64,000 bases of DNA from Clostridiaceae bacterium (GTDB taxonomy: Bacteria > Bacillota > Clostridia > Oscillospirales > Acutalibacteraceae). The position numbers and the translations under genes were made by a program. The DNA lies in assembly GCA_021769555.1 (NCBI GenBank), contig JAETSR010000001.1:62001-126000 (forward strand), read 5' to 3'. The notes beneath the pieces were generated by a model, which had not been told where the DNA came from, made no database searches, and saw nothing but the letters and a program-made list of their open reading frames with translations. Of the stretch, positions 39,222 through 48,122 are shown one piece after another. The first letter of the stretch is position 1. Every line of letters starts with the position of its first letter.

Positions 39222-40084
39222 TGGTGAAATGTTGCACAAACATCGCCCCGCCATTTTGTGCAAGACTGCACAGATTGACAAGCTACAGCAAGAACGGGCA
39301 GCGAATCACCCGCCAGCCCCAGCCGCCCGTGGCCTGCTAGATCAAAAGCCCAGCACCCAGACACCCGCCCGCCCCAAGCTGCACCCACACGCCAAGAACC
39401 CGCCCCCGCTTGTTGATACACCCAAGCCCAGGCCAGCACCACCAAACCGCCAGCACCCACCGCCGCCGCCAACCGTCACCAGCCAGCAAACGGACACCGC
39501 CAATGCTGCGCCGTGCATCGAAAATGGGAATCAAAAGGGAAACAGGGTGTAAAAGGGTGAAAAGGGAATAGCTCTTGAAAATAGTTTCAATTTTTCGCCC
39601 CAAAGTCATACTACACCGAACGAACCGCCGACACCGCCAACCCCAGCCGCCTACACTTCACCGCCTGGACACCAACAAAAAGCATTTTGCATAGGTTGAA
39701 AAAGCCTTGTTTCAATTCTACTTTTTGAGAGATTGCAGAATTAAAGCAGATTTCAAGTGTTGATTAACCCCGGCAACACCTATTATATAGGTAGGGGGTG
39801 GCCTCACATTTTCAGCAACTCGAAAATGTAAAATTTTCTCGTTAGTAGTCTCTTCTTCACGCCTTTACCAAAAAATATCAATCAAAACCCCACCTCTCTT
39901 TTTCAACACGGTGCATTTCTCGGTAGCCACTTCGATGTACATACGTTTATCAACATATATTTCACATGATTTCATGTACTCAAAAAGTTATATTTTCTTA
40001 CCCTTTACAAAAAGAATCACCAGCATTTCACACCTTGATCAAGGTAAGAAATTCCGAAAAGCTGCAAATTAAATGCTTTTTGTA
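39222..40084 (+). other. C-rich non-coding divide between the two transcription arms
   Basis: About 860 bases with no convincing gene. From 39100 to 39680 the plus strand is very rich in C and poor in G (runs of cccgcc, cagcaccc), unlike the AT-rich surroundings. The 19-mer CCAACCGTCACCAGCCAGC occurs exactly at 39117-39135 and 39469-39487. A proline-rich reading frame at 39229-39552 has no ribosome site and looks like a by-product of the skew. Candidate origin, Rho-loading or packaging-related region. Confidence 0.5.
39469..39487 (+). repeat. 19-bp direct repeat, copy 2
   Basis: Identical to 39117-39135. Confidence 0.85.
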
Positions 40085-40113
40085 TTGACTTTTTGCACGA
40101 TTTATGGTACAAT
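40085..40113 (+). promoter_or_regulatory. Sigma-A promoter of recombinase
   Basis: TTGACT (40085-40090), 17-nt spacer, TACAAT (40108-40113). It excludes a start codon at 40073 and supports ATG 40163. Confidence 0.78.
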
Positions 40114-40162
40114 ATATCTAGCAAAACCCATGTTTAGCAACAAATTAAAGGAGTGTTTCAAC

Positions 40163-40897
40163 ATGAATGCACAGACTTGTCTTTTCGAGCAGGACTTTAA
40201 AGGAGCTAATATTATTCAGTTTCCGAAAGTCAAAAAGTATTCAGCCAATTACCGTAAAGGTGGTGAGCAGACGGTCTATCCCATAAAGGATAAAAACGAT
40301 CTAAAGGCCGTTGCATCATGGCTGGCTACTAATGCCGATCCAAAATATCTTGTTGCGTTTGTATTGGGAATCAACCTTGGCCTGAGAGCTAACGAGCTTC
40401 TGAGCCTGAAAAAATCGGATGTGCTAGATCAAAATGGAAATATTCGATTTGTAGAGGATTATAGAGATACAACGGATCGTGTGACTGTATATCAGAAAAA
40501 GAATCACAAGAACCGTCATCTGTACCTCAACCAGGCTTGTGTCAACATTCTTAGTTGGTATTTTGACAATCACTTTTGTAAAGGAGAACTTCTTTTCCCG
40601 TCTCGTGAAATAAGTCGTGAAACTGGAAAGGTTGAAGCAATTAAACCGGACACGCTTAGGAAGATTTTGAAAACTGCAACAGCAACATGTGGTATCAAAC
40701 TGAACATCGGAACTCATACACTCAGAAAAACATTTGGCTACCAGCATTATAAAGAGTTTCACGACATAGAGCATTTACAAAGATTATTCGGACATTCAAG
40801 TCCGCTAATCACGATGCGCTACATCGGAGTAACCGAAGAGGATGAAAAATTTGCTTACAACGTCATGAACTTGGATGTCGTAGGGGATATATTTTAG
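40163..40897 (+). CDS. Tyrosine recombinase / integrase
   Basis: 244 aa from ATG 40163 (AAAGGAG upstream). Catalytic residues are visible: Arg in NLGLRANELLSLKKSDV, HTLRKTFGYQ (H-x-x-R), GHSSPLITMRYIG (H and nucleophile Tyr). The N-terminal DNA-binding arm is short, giving a compact Xer-like enzyme. With the repressor/ImmA pair it suggests integration into the host chromosome, or resolution of a plasmid-like prophage. A strong inverted repeat lies 300 bp downstream. Confidence 0.88.
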   Translation: MNAQTCLFEQDFKGANIIQFPKVKKYSANYRKGGEQTVYPIKDKNDLKAVASWLATNADPKYLVAFVLGINLGLRANELLSLKKSDVLDQNGNIRFVEDYRDTTDRVTVYQKKNHKNRHLYLNQACVNILSWYFDNHFCKGELLFPSREISRETGKVEAIKPDTLRKILKTATATCGIKLNIGTHTLRKTFGYQHYKEFHDIEHLQRLFGHSSPLITMRYIGVTEEDEKFAYNVMNLDVVGDIF

Positions 40898-40928
40898 CCT
40901 ATATATTCTATAAGGCTTTTCAAAAATT

Positions 40929-40962
40929 AAAACCCCGGAAGCCGCATAAATACTGGGTTTTT
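40929..40962 (+). terminator. Possible terminator of recombinase
   Basis: AAAACCC/GGGTTTT ends with a T6 tail, long loop. Confidence 0.45.
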
Positions 40963-41434
40963 TGAAGGGCAGTTTTCAATTTTGGGAGATTTGTTTTCCC
41001 AAGTAGCCAATGTCATGCGTAGAAACTGCAGAATGGTAGCTGAAGCCAAACGGCAGTTATCATGCGATGTTATAAGAAATATCAGTGTATTACAGATGTG
41101 TCAAAATCAGCGTAACCCTTTAATATAAGCTTTGCGCCAAAATTGACACGGAAATAATCGTAACGGGACTGCGCTGAACTGCGCCGGGATGCTTCGTTCA
41201 GCTTGCCCTTAGACGAGCTAAGTTGAATTTAGGGTTGAGCTGGGCGAAGCCTCTAAGCGAAGCCCTAAACACAATATGTTGTATATCTAGTATATCAATT
41301 CAGAATTTTTAACAAGACTTGCTTGTTAGGAAACTTGAAAACCGTTGTTAATCAAGAGTTGTAAATCGCAATTTTCGTAAACAAAAAATATAAAAAATCT
41401 TTTATAGAGCGTTACTACATATAGGGAGGTATTT
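40963..41434. other. Non-coding region with nested inverted repeat (attP or origin candidate)
   Basis: About 470 bases without a gene. At 41191-41250 nested arms pair: GCTTCG/CGAAGC and CAGCT/AGCTG, with CCCT/AGGG inside. A further TTAGGG/CCCTAA pair spans 41229-41268. Position after the recombinase suggests an attachment site; an origin or a structured RNA are alternatives. Confidence 0.45.
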
Positions 41435-42649
41435 ATGACTGTTAAAGTGTGTGATATGATTATGGGGGCTGGGAAGACAAGCGCTGCCATCAATCAGATG
41501 AAAGAAGATAAAGATAGCAAGTATATCTATATCACTCCTTTTTTAGAGGAAGTGGATAGAATTAAAACTATTTGTGCTGAAAAAGATTTTCGCGATCCTA
41601 AAAATGTCGGTAATGGGAAACTCGATAATTTACATAACCTTTTACGAGCTAGACACAATATTGTTAGCACCCATGCGTTATTTCGCACATACAATAGTAC
41701 AACGGTTCAGCTTATAAGGGACGGAGGGTATCGACTCATACTGGATGAGGTAGCAGATGTCGTTGAAATCATAAAGATATCAAATGATGATTTAAATATT
41801 TTAGTCAGCAACAAAATGATTTCTGTAGGAGATGATGGGCATGTAAAATGGGAAATGGAGGCGTATGACGGTAGATTTTCTGAGTTAAGAGATACTATTC
41901 TTACGGGAAATGTAGTTTTTTACAATAATTGCTTTATGTTATGGACTTTTCCTATAGGGATTTTCGAGGCGTTTAAAGACGTTTTGATCTTAACGTATTT
42001 GTTCGATGCGCAGAAGCAAAAGTACTATTTTGATGTAAATGGTGTTAAAATACAAAAAATTGGAACAGAGTGCCGGAATGGCAGATATATGTTTTCAGAT
42101 GTTGGCATTAACCCTGATTATGTAAAGGATTTGAAAAACAAAATTCATATAATCGATGACAAGAAGCTCAATCGTGTTGGTGATTCTTTTACTGCTCTAT
42201 CTTCGTCTTGGTTTTCGCGAGAACGTGCCGCATCTCAAAACGGGAAAGTTAAACAACTAAAAAACAACATATACAACGTATTTACACATAGATTTAAGTC
42301 CTTAACAACTCAGAATATTTGGACTACTTTCAAGGAGTATCAGGCCGTACTTTCTGGTAAGGGCTACACAAAAGGGTTTTTGCCATGTAATGCTAGAGCT
42401 ACAAATAAGTATCGGGGACGAAACTGCTTGGCGTACTGTGTAAATATTTTTTACAATCCAGTAGAAAAGAATTACTTCGCAAGTCAGGGTGTAGAGGTAA
42501 AAGAAGATGAGTATGCTCTAAGTGAGATGCTGCAGTGGGTGTGGCGATCAGCAATTCGTGATGGAAATGATATCCAAATTTATATTCCAAGCTCTCGTAT
42601 GAGAAACCTCTTAGAAAGTTGGATGGACAGTCTTTGCTCTTTAGAGTAG
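41435..42649 (+). CDS. SF2 helicase-like ATPase
   Basis: 404 aa. Walker A MGAGKTSAAI lies near the N-terminus, followed by YIYITPFLEEVDRI (motif Ia), the DExx box LILDEVADV at ~105, and a motif VI-like LQWVWRSAIRDG near the C-terminus. The order fits an SF2 helicase, though the second RecA lobe is divergent. Probable role in replication or DNA translocation. First gene of the rightward arm; GGGAGG ribosome site. Confidence 0.7.
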   Translation: MTVKVCDMIMGAGKTSAAINQMKEDKDSKYIYITPFLEEVDRIKTICAEKDFRDPKNVGNGKLDNLHNLLRARHNIVSTHALFRTYNSTTVQLIRDGGYRLILDEVADVVEIIKISNDDLNILVSNKMISVGDDGHVKWEMEAYDGRFSELRDTILTGNVVFYNNCFMLWTFPIGIFEAFKDVLILTYLFDAQKQKYYFDVNGVKIQKIGTECRNGRYMFSDVGINPDYVKDLKNKIHIIDDKKLNRVGDSFTALSSSWFSRERAASQNGKVKQLKNNIYNVFTHRFKSLTTQNIWTTFKEYQAVLSGKGYTKGFLPCNARATNKYRGRNCLAYCVNIFYNPVEKNYFASQGVEVKEDEYALSEMLQWVWRSAIRDGNDIQIYIPSSRMRNLLESWMDSLCSLE

Positions 42650-42675
42650 CAAACAATTAAATGACAAGAATTTTC

Positions 42676-42704
42676 TTGACATAGCTACTGCGCTATGCTA
42701 TTAT
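42676..42704 (+). promoter_or_regulatory. Extended sigma-A promoter with palindromic operator
   Basis: TTGACA (42676-42681), 17 nt, TATTAT (42699-42704) with TGC extension. The spacer holds CATAGC-TACTGC-GCTATG (42680-42697), a perfect 6-bp inverted repeat that could be a repressor site. Confidence 0.78.
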
Positions 42705-42801
42705 ATAAGTATAGCAAGCGAGTAAATTATTTGTATTCCTAAAGATCGTCAGTTAAGATATTTTTAAGTCAGTAGTGCATACCGAAAGGATGGCGTTTTA
42801 T

Positions 42802-42999
42802 ATGCAATATTTTATTGTAATGGCTATGGTTTATTCGTTTTCGTATATATATCACAAATCCACTCATTGCAAAGAGCAATCATGGAGTGAGTTTGATTCA
42901 AATTTATTTGCAATTATAGTTGCGGTGATTTGGCCTATTACACTTTGGTTTATAATTCCACATGCAATTATAAATCTTATAAACAGATTGCGTAAGTGA
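42802..42999 (+). CDS. Small membrane protein
   Basis: 65 aa from ATG 42802 (earlier in-frame starts at 42775 and 42790). Two hydrophobic helices: FIVMAMVYSFSYIY and LFAIIVAVIWPITLWFIIP. First gene of the long rightward operon. Unknown function. Confidence 0.6.
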   Translation: MQYFIVMAMVYSFSYIYHKSTHCKEQSWSEFDSNLFAIIVAVIWPITLWFIIPHAIINLINRLRK

Positions 43000-43023
43000 A
43001 ATAAGAATATGGAGATGATTGCA

Positions 43024-43635
43024 ATGAATAACGGTGAAGTTAGTATGCTGTCTTTACCAACGAAAGAGGATATGGCACGAATCCAAAAGTTTTCACGCCG
43101 GAAATTAAAAGACGATGAGGTGTTCATATTCACCATAACAATGTGTAATAACGATATCGATGCAGATTATGAGAGATTTTCGTCTCATAGCGTTTTCCAA
43201 ATGGCAGAAAAGTATTTGGGCAAAACTGGTATTGCACAATTCGAGGAACAGACTGCATACCCAGTAATATTTGATACAGGCGTAAAGATTGATCCGGATA
43301 GAAAGGTAGACGGGGGAGTGGATGATTATGTTGAGTTGATTGCTAGAGCGTATTTTGTTAAGCGTCCAAATAACTTAAAAATAGTAGATGCAATCACAAC
43401 TGGTGATTTGCGAGAAGTTAGTGTAGCGTGTTCAGTAAAAAGGGCGATATGTTCAATATGCGGAAGGGGAGATTGTACGGCTCATCAAAAATCTTTGCTT
43501 TACGATGGGTATACAGCCCATAAAATCTTAGCAGATGTAAGCGAAGTATTTGACTGGGCGTTTGTGGCTAAACCGGAAAAGCCACGCTTAAAAGTTAAGA
43601 TCAATAGAAAAAGGAAGAAGTGTTATGACAAATAA
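43024..43635 (+). CDS. Prohead protease-like conserved phage protein
   Basis: 203 aa from ATG 43024. FTITMCNNDIDADYERFSSHSVFQMAEKYLGKTGI, then YFVKRPNNLKIVDAI and REVSVACSVKRAICSICG, match a Clostridia phage family related to head-maturation protease folds (XkdF-type). No catalytic Ser/His pair is obvious, and it lies away from the head genes, so a protease role is uncertain. Overlaps the next gene by 11 bp. Confidence 0.6.
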   Translation: MNNGEVSMLSLPTKEDMARIQKFSRRKLKDDEVFIFTITMCNNDIDADYERFSSHSVFQMAEKYLGKTGIAQFEEQTAYPVIFDTGVKIDPDRKVDGGVDDYVELIARAYFVKRPNNLKIVDAITTGDLREVSVACSVKRAICSICGRGDCTAHQKSLLYDGYTAHKILADVSEVFDWAFVAKPEKPRLKVKINRKRKKCYDK

Positions 43636-44026
43636 AGAGGCGGCGTTTGTTTTAGAAACTATGGCTATTGGTATTACTGGTGCTATAGCTTCTGAGAAAG
43701 AACCCTATCGTTTACGAGAAGTACTTGAACAAAAGATAGAAGCAATAAACCTTGCACAAAAAGCATTGAGTATTGTCAATAAGGTTGACCAGCTGGGATT
43801 GACAGCAAATCAATTTATTCCTGAAAATGAATTGAGATTTATGGATGGAGAACCTGTATGGGTTTGTACTCAAGCAGGCAGTGCGTGGGGTTTGGTAACA
43901 GTAGAAGATGAGGAAACAGTAATCATTCGGAATCAATTCGGTGATGAAATAGAGTCTGATCTTATTTATTGTGACGGAGGGTGCTTCAAATATATACCAG
44001 AACAGGAGAATAAGAATGACAATTAA
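43625..44026 (+). CDS. Hypothetical phage protein
   Basis: 133 aa; LRFMDGEPVWVCTQAGSAWGLVTVEDEE is a block shared by many Clostridia phage proteins (MDGEPVWV). Similar blocks recur in the genes at 45490 and 46793. Coupled to both neighbours. Confidence 0.65.
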   Translation: MTNKEAAFVLETMAIGITGAIASEKEPYRLREVLEQKIEAINLAQKALSIVNKVDQLGLTANQFIPENELRFMDGEPVWVCTQAGSAWGLVTVEDEETVIIRNQFGDEIESDLIYCDGGCFKYIPEQENKNDN

Positions 44027-44432
44027 AGAGTTAGCAGGAATTTTAGATGGAGCCAGTTATGAGGATATGCTTAATGGAGATTACTATGATAGCATTATAG
44101 AATCTGGATTGGTTGTAGCATATGGATTTTCGGACGATCTGTTTGAGTTTGAGGGCAAAATTGAAGATGAGTTTGGCGCGTATGGCGGTTGCACAGTTTT
44201 GATCAAGGATAAGAATATTATTGATCCAACCCAATACGAAGATTGCAAAGCACGAGGATGCCCGTTTTATAAGAAAGAAGTCAATCGTTATAAGTCTATT
44301 ACTGCTAGTTGGCATAATAGCGGAAATCCTTGCTGGACTGTAGAAACAGATATTCCGCATGAAACATTCAACATATACGATGATGGCGAGGTGTTCTCGG
44401 TTGGGATAGTTTTCGACATTGAGAACACTTAA
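44016..44432 (+). CDS. Hypothetical protein
   Basis: 138 aa from ATG 44016, overlapping the upstream stop. ELAGILDGASYEDMLN at the start; C-terminal half with CWTVETDIPHETFNIYDDGE. Unknown. Confidence 0.62.
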   Translation: MTIKELAGILDGASYEDMLNGDYYDSIIESGLVVAYGFSDDLFEFEGKIEDEFGAYGGCTVLIKDKNIIDPTQYEDCKARGCPFYKKEVNRYKSITASWHNSGNPCWTVETDIPHETFNIYDDGEVFSVGIVFDIENT

Positions 44433-44463
44433 TAAAAATAGCTCAAAAGAGAGGTGATGAAAT

Positions 44464-44613
44464 ATGGATTTTTTAAGTGCTTGTGCTATGTTGATTTGGA
44501 CAGTGCTTGGTGTTGTTTTATTCATCAAGTACTATAAGGTGTTAAAACGAATTGAGAATCTGACTAATGAAATGGAAAGGAAACTAAATGATGAATGGGT
44601 GGAAAAAGTTTAG
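44464..44613 (+). CDS. Tiny membrane protein, 49 aa
   Basis: MDFLSACAMLIWTVLGVVLFI transmembrane helix then a charged helix (KVLKRIENLTNEMERKL). GAGGTGATG ribosome site. Overlaps the next gene. Confidence 0.58.
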   Translation: MDFLSACAMLIWTVLGVVLFIKYYKVLKRIENLTNEMERKLNDEWVEKV

Positions 44614-44800
44614 CCGCAGTTCTGACAAAATGCCAGAAAACAAACAATACTTATGTGCTGTACTAATACCTGTAGATGGTGGTGGGTTTACAATAGGATA
44701 TCGTGTATTGAGATACATAAAGTCTATTGGATGGAATTGTGAAGGGCTTATTGTAACGCATTATATGGATTTACCTGAATTACCGAACGAGGTTATATAG
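44588..44800 (+). CDS. DUF551-like small protein
   Basis: 70 aa, W-x-x-x-S ... MPENKQYLCAVL ... THYMDLPELPNE, the layout of the DUF551 family found in phages and prophages. Function unknown. Confidence 0.65.
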   Translation: MMNGWKKFSRSSDKMPENKQYLCAVLIPVDGGGFTIGYRVLRYIKSIGWNCEGLIVTHYMDLPELPNEVI

Positions 44801-44813
44801 AGAGGTGCTTATA

Positions 44814-45119
44814 TGGATGTAAAATTAAAGCCTTGTCCATTCTGTGGTGGAGAGGCAGAAGAATTTACAGGGTGCGGTTCGTTTATGTCAAATAGAAGAT
44901 ATTGGTGTATTCGTTGTAAGGAATGTGGCAGCGCTGGTGCTATTACTATTCACCCCAAAAACTGCTGCAGAGGCGTGGAATAATCGTAAGGAAACCGATA
45001 TTGTACATTGTAAAGATTGCAAGCATTTATTCTTTATGGATTGCCCATATAAAGTCGGTGAGTGTCTGCCCGATGGATTCTGTGATCACGGAGAAAAACA
45101 AACAGATAACGCAACATAA
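44814..45119 (+). pseudogene. Lar-like zinc-ribbon protein with frameshift
   Basis: Starts KLKPCPFCGGEAEEF ... YWCIRCKECGSAGAITIHPK as in Lar-type ribbon proteins, then loses frame around 44952-44957 (CCCCAAAAA): the expected TAAEAWNNRKE continues in another frame through CKDCKHLFFMDC to the stop at 45119. The related gene at 46585 keeps TIHPKTAAEAWN intact. Either a real frameshift, a programmed slip on the C4A5 run or a sequencing error. Confidence 0.68.
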
Positions 45120-45134
45120 ATAAGAGGTAATGAA

Positions 45135-45497
45135 ATGAATAGTAGGAAAAGGCTGACAAAAGATCAACGGAAAATCATTTACCAGAAAATGAATGGGCAT
45201 TGTGCGTATTGTGGTTGTAAGATTGATTTAAGTGATATGCAGGTGGATCATGTTATGCCGTTGAGAAAGGGCGGAGCAGATGAACCAGAAAATATGCTCC
45301 CAGCCTGCCGAAGCTGCAATCATTATAAAAGCACATATACTTTAGAGCAGTTCCGAGATACCATCAGAAAGATTCCATACAAACTAGCTAAAACAAGCGT
45401 TATATATAGAATCGCGTTGCGGTATGGGCTAGTAGTTCCATATCCTAGGCCGATTAAGTTTTATTTCGAGACGAAAGAGGATGTTGAAAATGAGTAA
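45135..45497 (+). CDS. HNH endonuclease
   Basis: 120 aa. HNH motif: GHCAYCGCKIDLSDMQVDHVMPLRKGG, then ENMLPACRSCNHYKS; two CxxC pairs and DH/N/H positions are present. Free-standing HNH enzymes in phages act in homing or packaging; it is far from the terminase, so homing or host-DNA attack is more likely (inference). Confidence 0.88.
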   Translation: MNSRKRLTKDQRKIIYQKMNGHCAYCGCKIDLSDMQVDHVMPLRKGGADEPENMLPACRSCNHYKSTYTLEQFRDTIRKIPYKLAKTSVIYRIALRYGLVVPYPRPIKFYFETKEDVENE

Positions 45498-46053
45498 TCT
45501 TATTAAACCGTGTCCGTTTTGTGGAGGAACTGGTGTAGAGATCAATATATCAAAGTCATATTTTATCAAATGTAATAACTGTGGGGTTGGAACTGCGATA
45601 TTTTCAAATCCAGATGGTGCTATAGCAGCTTGGAATAGGAGGAATGACCATCCAGATACGCCGCTATCATTAAAAGATTTGAAAAGTATGGATGGAGAGA
45701 TAGTTTTAGTGTTTCCTCAAGGTCAAACTTCTGAGCCAGAATTTGGTGTGGTTAGCGTTAAAGATGGGTGGGTTGCAGTATCAAACACTGAATGCTGGGA
45801 GTTTGATGGCTATGGTAAGTGGTATGTTGCATATCGCTGTCGGCCTACAGATATAAAGAAGAACGAATGGATAAGCGTTAATGAGCGTTTACCAGAAGAA
45901 TGGACTCGTGTTCTTGCGGCTTTTGACGATAATTGCGTAAGGATTGGTTCAGTAAATCGTGGCGAGTTTGTAAAGCACACAAACACCAAGAAACAAATTG
46001 TAAGTGCTACGCATTGGATGCCTATGCCAGAGCTACCAGGGGAGGGAATGTAA
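45490..46053 (+). CDS. Lar-like zinc ribbon fused to DUF551
   Basis: 187 aa from ATG 45490. N-terminal ribbon LIKPCPFCGGTG ... CNNCGVG ... AAWNRRN; a middle block with MDGEIVLVFPQG; C-terminal DUF551 (EWISVNERLPEEWTRVLAAF ... THWMPMPELP). Lar relieves type I restriction in Rac prophage; a role against restriction is possible but the ribbon family is broad. Confidence 0.75.
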   Translation: MSNLIKPCPFCGGTGVEINISKSYFIKCNNCGVGTAIFSNPDGAIAAWNRRNDHPDTPLSLKDLKSMDGEIVLVFPQGQTSEPEFGVVSVKDGWVAVSNTECWEFDGYGKWYVAYRCRPTDIKKNEWISVNERLPEEWTRVLAAFDDNCVRIGSVNRGEFVKHTNTKKQIVSATHWMPMPELPGEGM

Positions 46054-46286
46054 TGGCACAACTTTATAAAATGACGCTGTATGTTTGCGATCTTGAAGAA
46101 AACATGTCATTAGAAGAAATCGAGAGACAAATAGATGATGTTGCGATGGATGGATGTTCGATATCTTGTGTATGTCATTTCGCCGATGAACAAGTTGGAA
46201 AACATATTGAGTGGGATGATGACATTGATATAAATAAGCGAGATTGCCCAACTTCTTTATGGGAAAAATATTTTTCAAAAACATAA
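46053..46286 (+). CDS. Hypothetical protein
   Basis: 77 aa from ATG 46053, coupled to the previous stop as TAATG. Acidic C-terminal half. Unknown. Confidence 0.6.
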   Translation: MAQLYKMTLYVCDLEENMSLEEIERQIDDVAMDGCSISCVCHFADEQVGKHIEWDDDIDINKRDCPTSLWEKYFSKT

Positions 46287-46304
46287 TGATTGGAGATGTA
46301 AAGA

Positions 46305-46565
46305 ATGAAGCTTATTGATGCAGATAAAATGATTTCTGATTTGCAGGCTATGAGAAAAACATGCAATGCGATTACTATTGGTGGAATAGTTGAGTATTTG
46401 CAGAATGCTCCAACTGTGAAGTCACATTCTAATTTGCCGCTTACTCTGGATGAGTTGCGGAAGATTGTAGACCAATTAGAATCGTGTGACTACGAGTGTA
46501 TAGCAGGATCGCTTAGCATGAACGCTGACTTTGTTAGGCTGAAAGAATTAGCTTATCCGTTGTAA
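46305..46565 (+). CDS. LIDADK-type small phage protein
   Basis: 86 aa beginning KLIDADKMISDL ... EYLQNAPTV, a motif recurring in Clostridia prophage proteins (also at 48816). C-terminal block LTLDELRKIVDQLE. Function unknown. Confidence 0.65.
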   Translation: MKLIDADKMISDLQAMRKTCNAITIGGIVEYLQNAPTVKSHSNLPLTLDELRKIVDQLESCDYECIAGSLSMNADFVRLKELAYPL

Positions 46566-46584
46566 ATTGAAGGAGGCTCACTAG

Positions 46585-46800
46585 ATGGAACTTAAACCTT
46601 GCCCGTTTTGCGGGGGAAAGGCGGAAGAGTGTACAGAATCAGGCGGGCTGTTTAACCCTATGTGTTATTGGTTTATTCGCTGTAAGATGTGTGGAAGTGC
46701 TGGGAAAGTTACCATTCATCCAAAGACGGCGGCAGAGGCTTGGAACCACCGTGCAGCATCCGCAATGAATAACAAATTAACGGAGGAAACACATGGTTGA
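46585..46800 (+). CDS. Lar-like zinc-ribbon protein
   Basis: 71 aa: ELKPCPFCGGKAEEC ... WFIRCKMCGSAGKVTIHPKTAAEAWNHR, complete Lar-type ribbon. Strong GGAGG site. Overlaps the next start. Confidence 0.75.
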   Translation: MELKPCPFCGGKAEECTESGGLFNPMCYWFIRCKMCGSAGKVTIHPKTAAEAWNHRAASAMNNKLTEETHG

Positions 46801-47368
46801 TATTAAACAGTTTTGCACCAAAAACAACATTGAAATTAACGATATAGGAGAGATCAGCGATGGCTATCACACGTTCAACTCTCTCTATCATCAAAGGCTG
46901 ATTCTGTTCGCCGCGCTTGTCAACGCATATCCTGGCAAATCTTGGAAATCTCGCAGACACAGTGACGGGAAAGTACCCTTCGGCGGGGGATGGTTTATCG
47001 TTGGTACCAGCACCCCAGAGGGCAATTATACATACCACTACGAAGATAAGTACTGGGGGTTGTTTCATTGTCAGGAGATAGAGAAAGCTCCTGAGTGGGA
47101 TGGTCACACAGACAAGGACGTGGAACGGCTCTTGTCACTAGAGCGTTTTAATTCTCCACCTAACGCCCTCCTGACTCTGGACGAACTTCGGCAGATGGAA
47201 GGGGAGCCGGTGTATGACTGGATGGGCTATGAGTGGTTTGTTGTTTCTGAGGTCACAGACGAGGAAGTTATTATGACTGATGGAACTGCATTTGACGTTG
47301 ACGAAGAAAGTGTGATTACAGCTGTTGGGCGGTTCTACCGCCACAGGCCGGAGGAGGTGGAGAAATGA
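46793..47368 (+). CDS. Conserved phage protein with WDGHT motif
   Basis: 191 aa. The N-terminal domain (FNSLYHQRLILFAALVNAYPGKSWKSRRHSDG ... WFIVGTSTPEGNYTYHYE ... PEWDGHT) is a widespread phage family of unknown function; the C-terminal ~55 residues repeat the LTLDELRQMEGEPVYDW block seen in neighbouring genes, so this is a fusion. Confidence 0.75.
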   Translation: MVDIKQFCTKNNIEINDIGEISDGYHTFNSLYHQRLILFAALVNAYPGKSWKSRRHSDGKVPFGGGWFIVGTSTPEGNYTYHYEDKYWGLFHCQEIEKAPEWDGHTDKDVERLLSLERFNSPPNALLTLDELRQMEGEPVYDWMGYEWFVVSEVTDEEVIMTDGTAFDVDEESVITAVGRFYRHRPEEVEK

Positions 47369-47523
47369 ATCAAAGATGCTGTGTGGATTGTGAGTACTGG
47401 GAAACAAGAAACCAACAGCGTAATCACCCTTATCAATGTACGCGTAAGGCAGAAGAATACATAGCTCTGCCTAATAAACTATACAAATTATATGATAAAA
47501 TAATTGAGTTTGGGAGTGAATAA
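47365..47523 (+). CDS. Small Cys-containing protein, 52 aa
   Basis: CCVDCEYWETRNQQ ... QCTRKAEEY; overlaps the preceding stop (GGAGGTGGAGAAATG). Unknown. Confidence 0.55.
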   Translation: MNQRCCVDCEYWETRNQQRNHPYQCTRKAEEYIALPNKLYKLYDKIIEFGSE

Positions 47524-47928
47524 ATGTACGATTGCAAAGTGTATTCTCCCGAAGACGTGTTGATGATCAAAGAGGGTCGTTTGCCTGGCTTTTGTCGAGA
47601 TGCAATATTCAGACAAGTGTTTATAGCATTGGATGGCAAAAATGTCGAAGTGGTTGGAACTGTAGATTGCCCACATCATTGGATCACAAGAGACAACACC
47701 AGACATTTTTGCTTTAATCAAGATGTCATATATGAACTTGATAGTTCGTCCATATCCCATTTTTGCTGTATGGAAGTGTGCGATATTAGAAAAAAGATAG
47801 TTCAAGATTTTCTTGATAAACATGGATCACAGATGCCGTTGGATGTATCTCAACATATGAGGGATTATATAGAAGCTTCCAATACAGTTAGTTTCGATGT
47901 GAAGAAAGAGCAACAGCGGGGTGGATAA
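47524..47928 (+). CDS. Hypothetical protein
   Basis: 134 aa starting one base after the previous stop. Several Cys/His (TVDCPHHW, ISHFCCMEVCD); no known domain. Confidence 0.58.
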   Translation: MYDCKVYSPEDVLMIKEGRLPGFCRDAIFRQVFIALDGKNVEVVGTVDCPHHWITRDNTRHFCFNQDVIYELDSSSISHFCCMEVCDIRKKIVQDFLDKHGSQMPLDVSQHMRDYIEASNTVSFDVKKEQQRGG

Positions 47929-47960
47929 TCGAGAATATCAAGATTAACCATGTTATCGAT

Positions 47961-48095
47961 ATGTTAGAGAACAGACGTATTATCAAGAGTGAGAATCCTA
48001 CAACGATGAAGGGGGCTGCTTATAAGAATGGGTCAACAGTGGAAGTCTATAAACTTAAAAACCTGGGAAGTGCAGGCACTTCTTGCAAACCGTAA
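47961..48095 (+). CDS. Doubtful short ORF
   Basis: 44 codons in an otherwise open stretch of ~190 bp; the frame extends upstream without a start. Could be the remnant of a regulatory gene. Confidence 0.25.
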   Translation: MLENRRIIKSENPTTMKGAAYKNGSTVEVYKLKNLGSAGTSCKP

Positions 48096-48122
48096 GACCG
48101 TGGCTCGGCGGGTGGTGAAGCT

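Noticed and set aside
39229..39552. Pro-rich open frame of 107 codons on the plus strand
   Set aside because: No ribosome site, composition simply mirrors the C-rich strand, and no conserved motif; treated as part of the non-coding divide.
40073..40162. Upstream in-frame ATG for the tyrosine recombinase
   Set aside because: A full sigma-A promoter (40085-40113) lies inside that extension and AAAGGAG marks ATG 40163.
43024..43635. Firm assignment as head-maturation protease
   Set aside because: Similarity is to a loosely related family and no catalytic residues are clear; left as protease-like.
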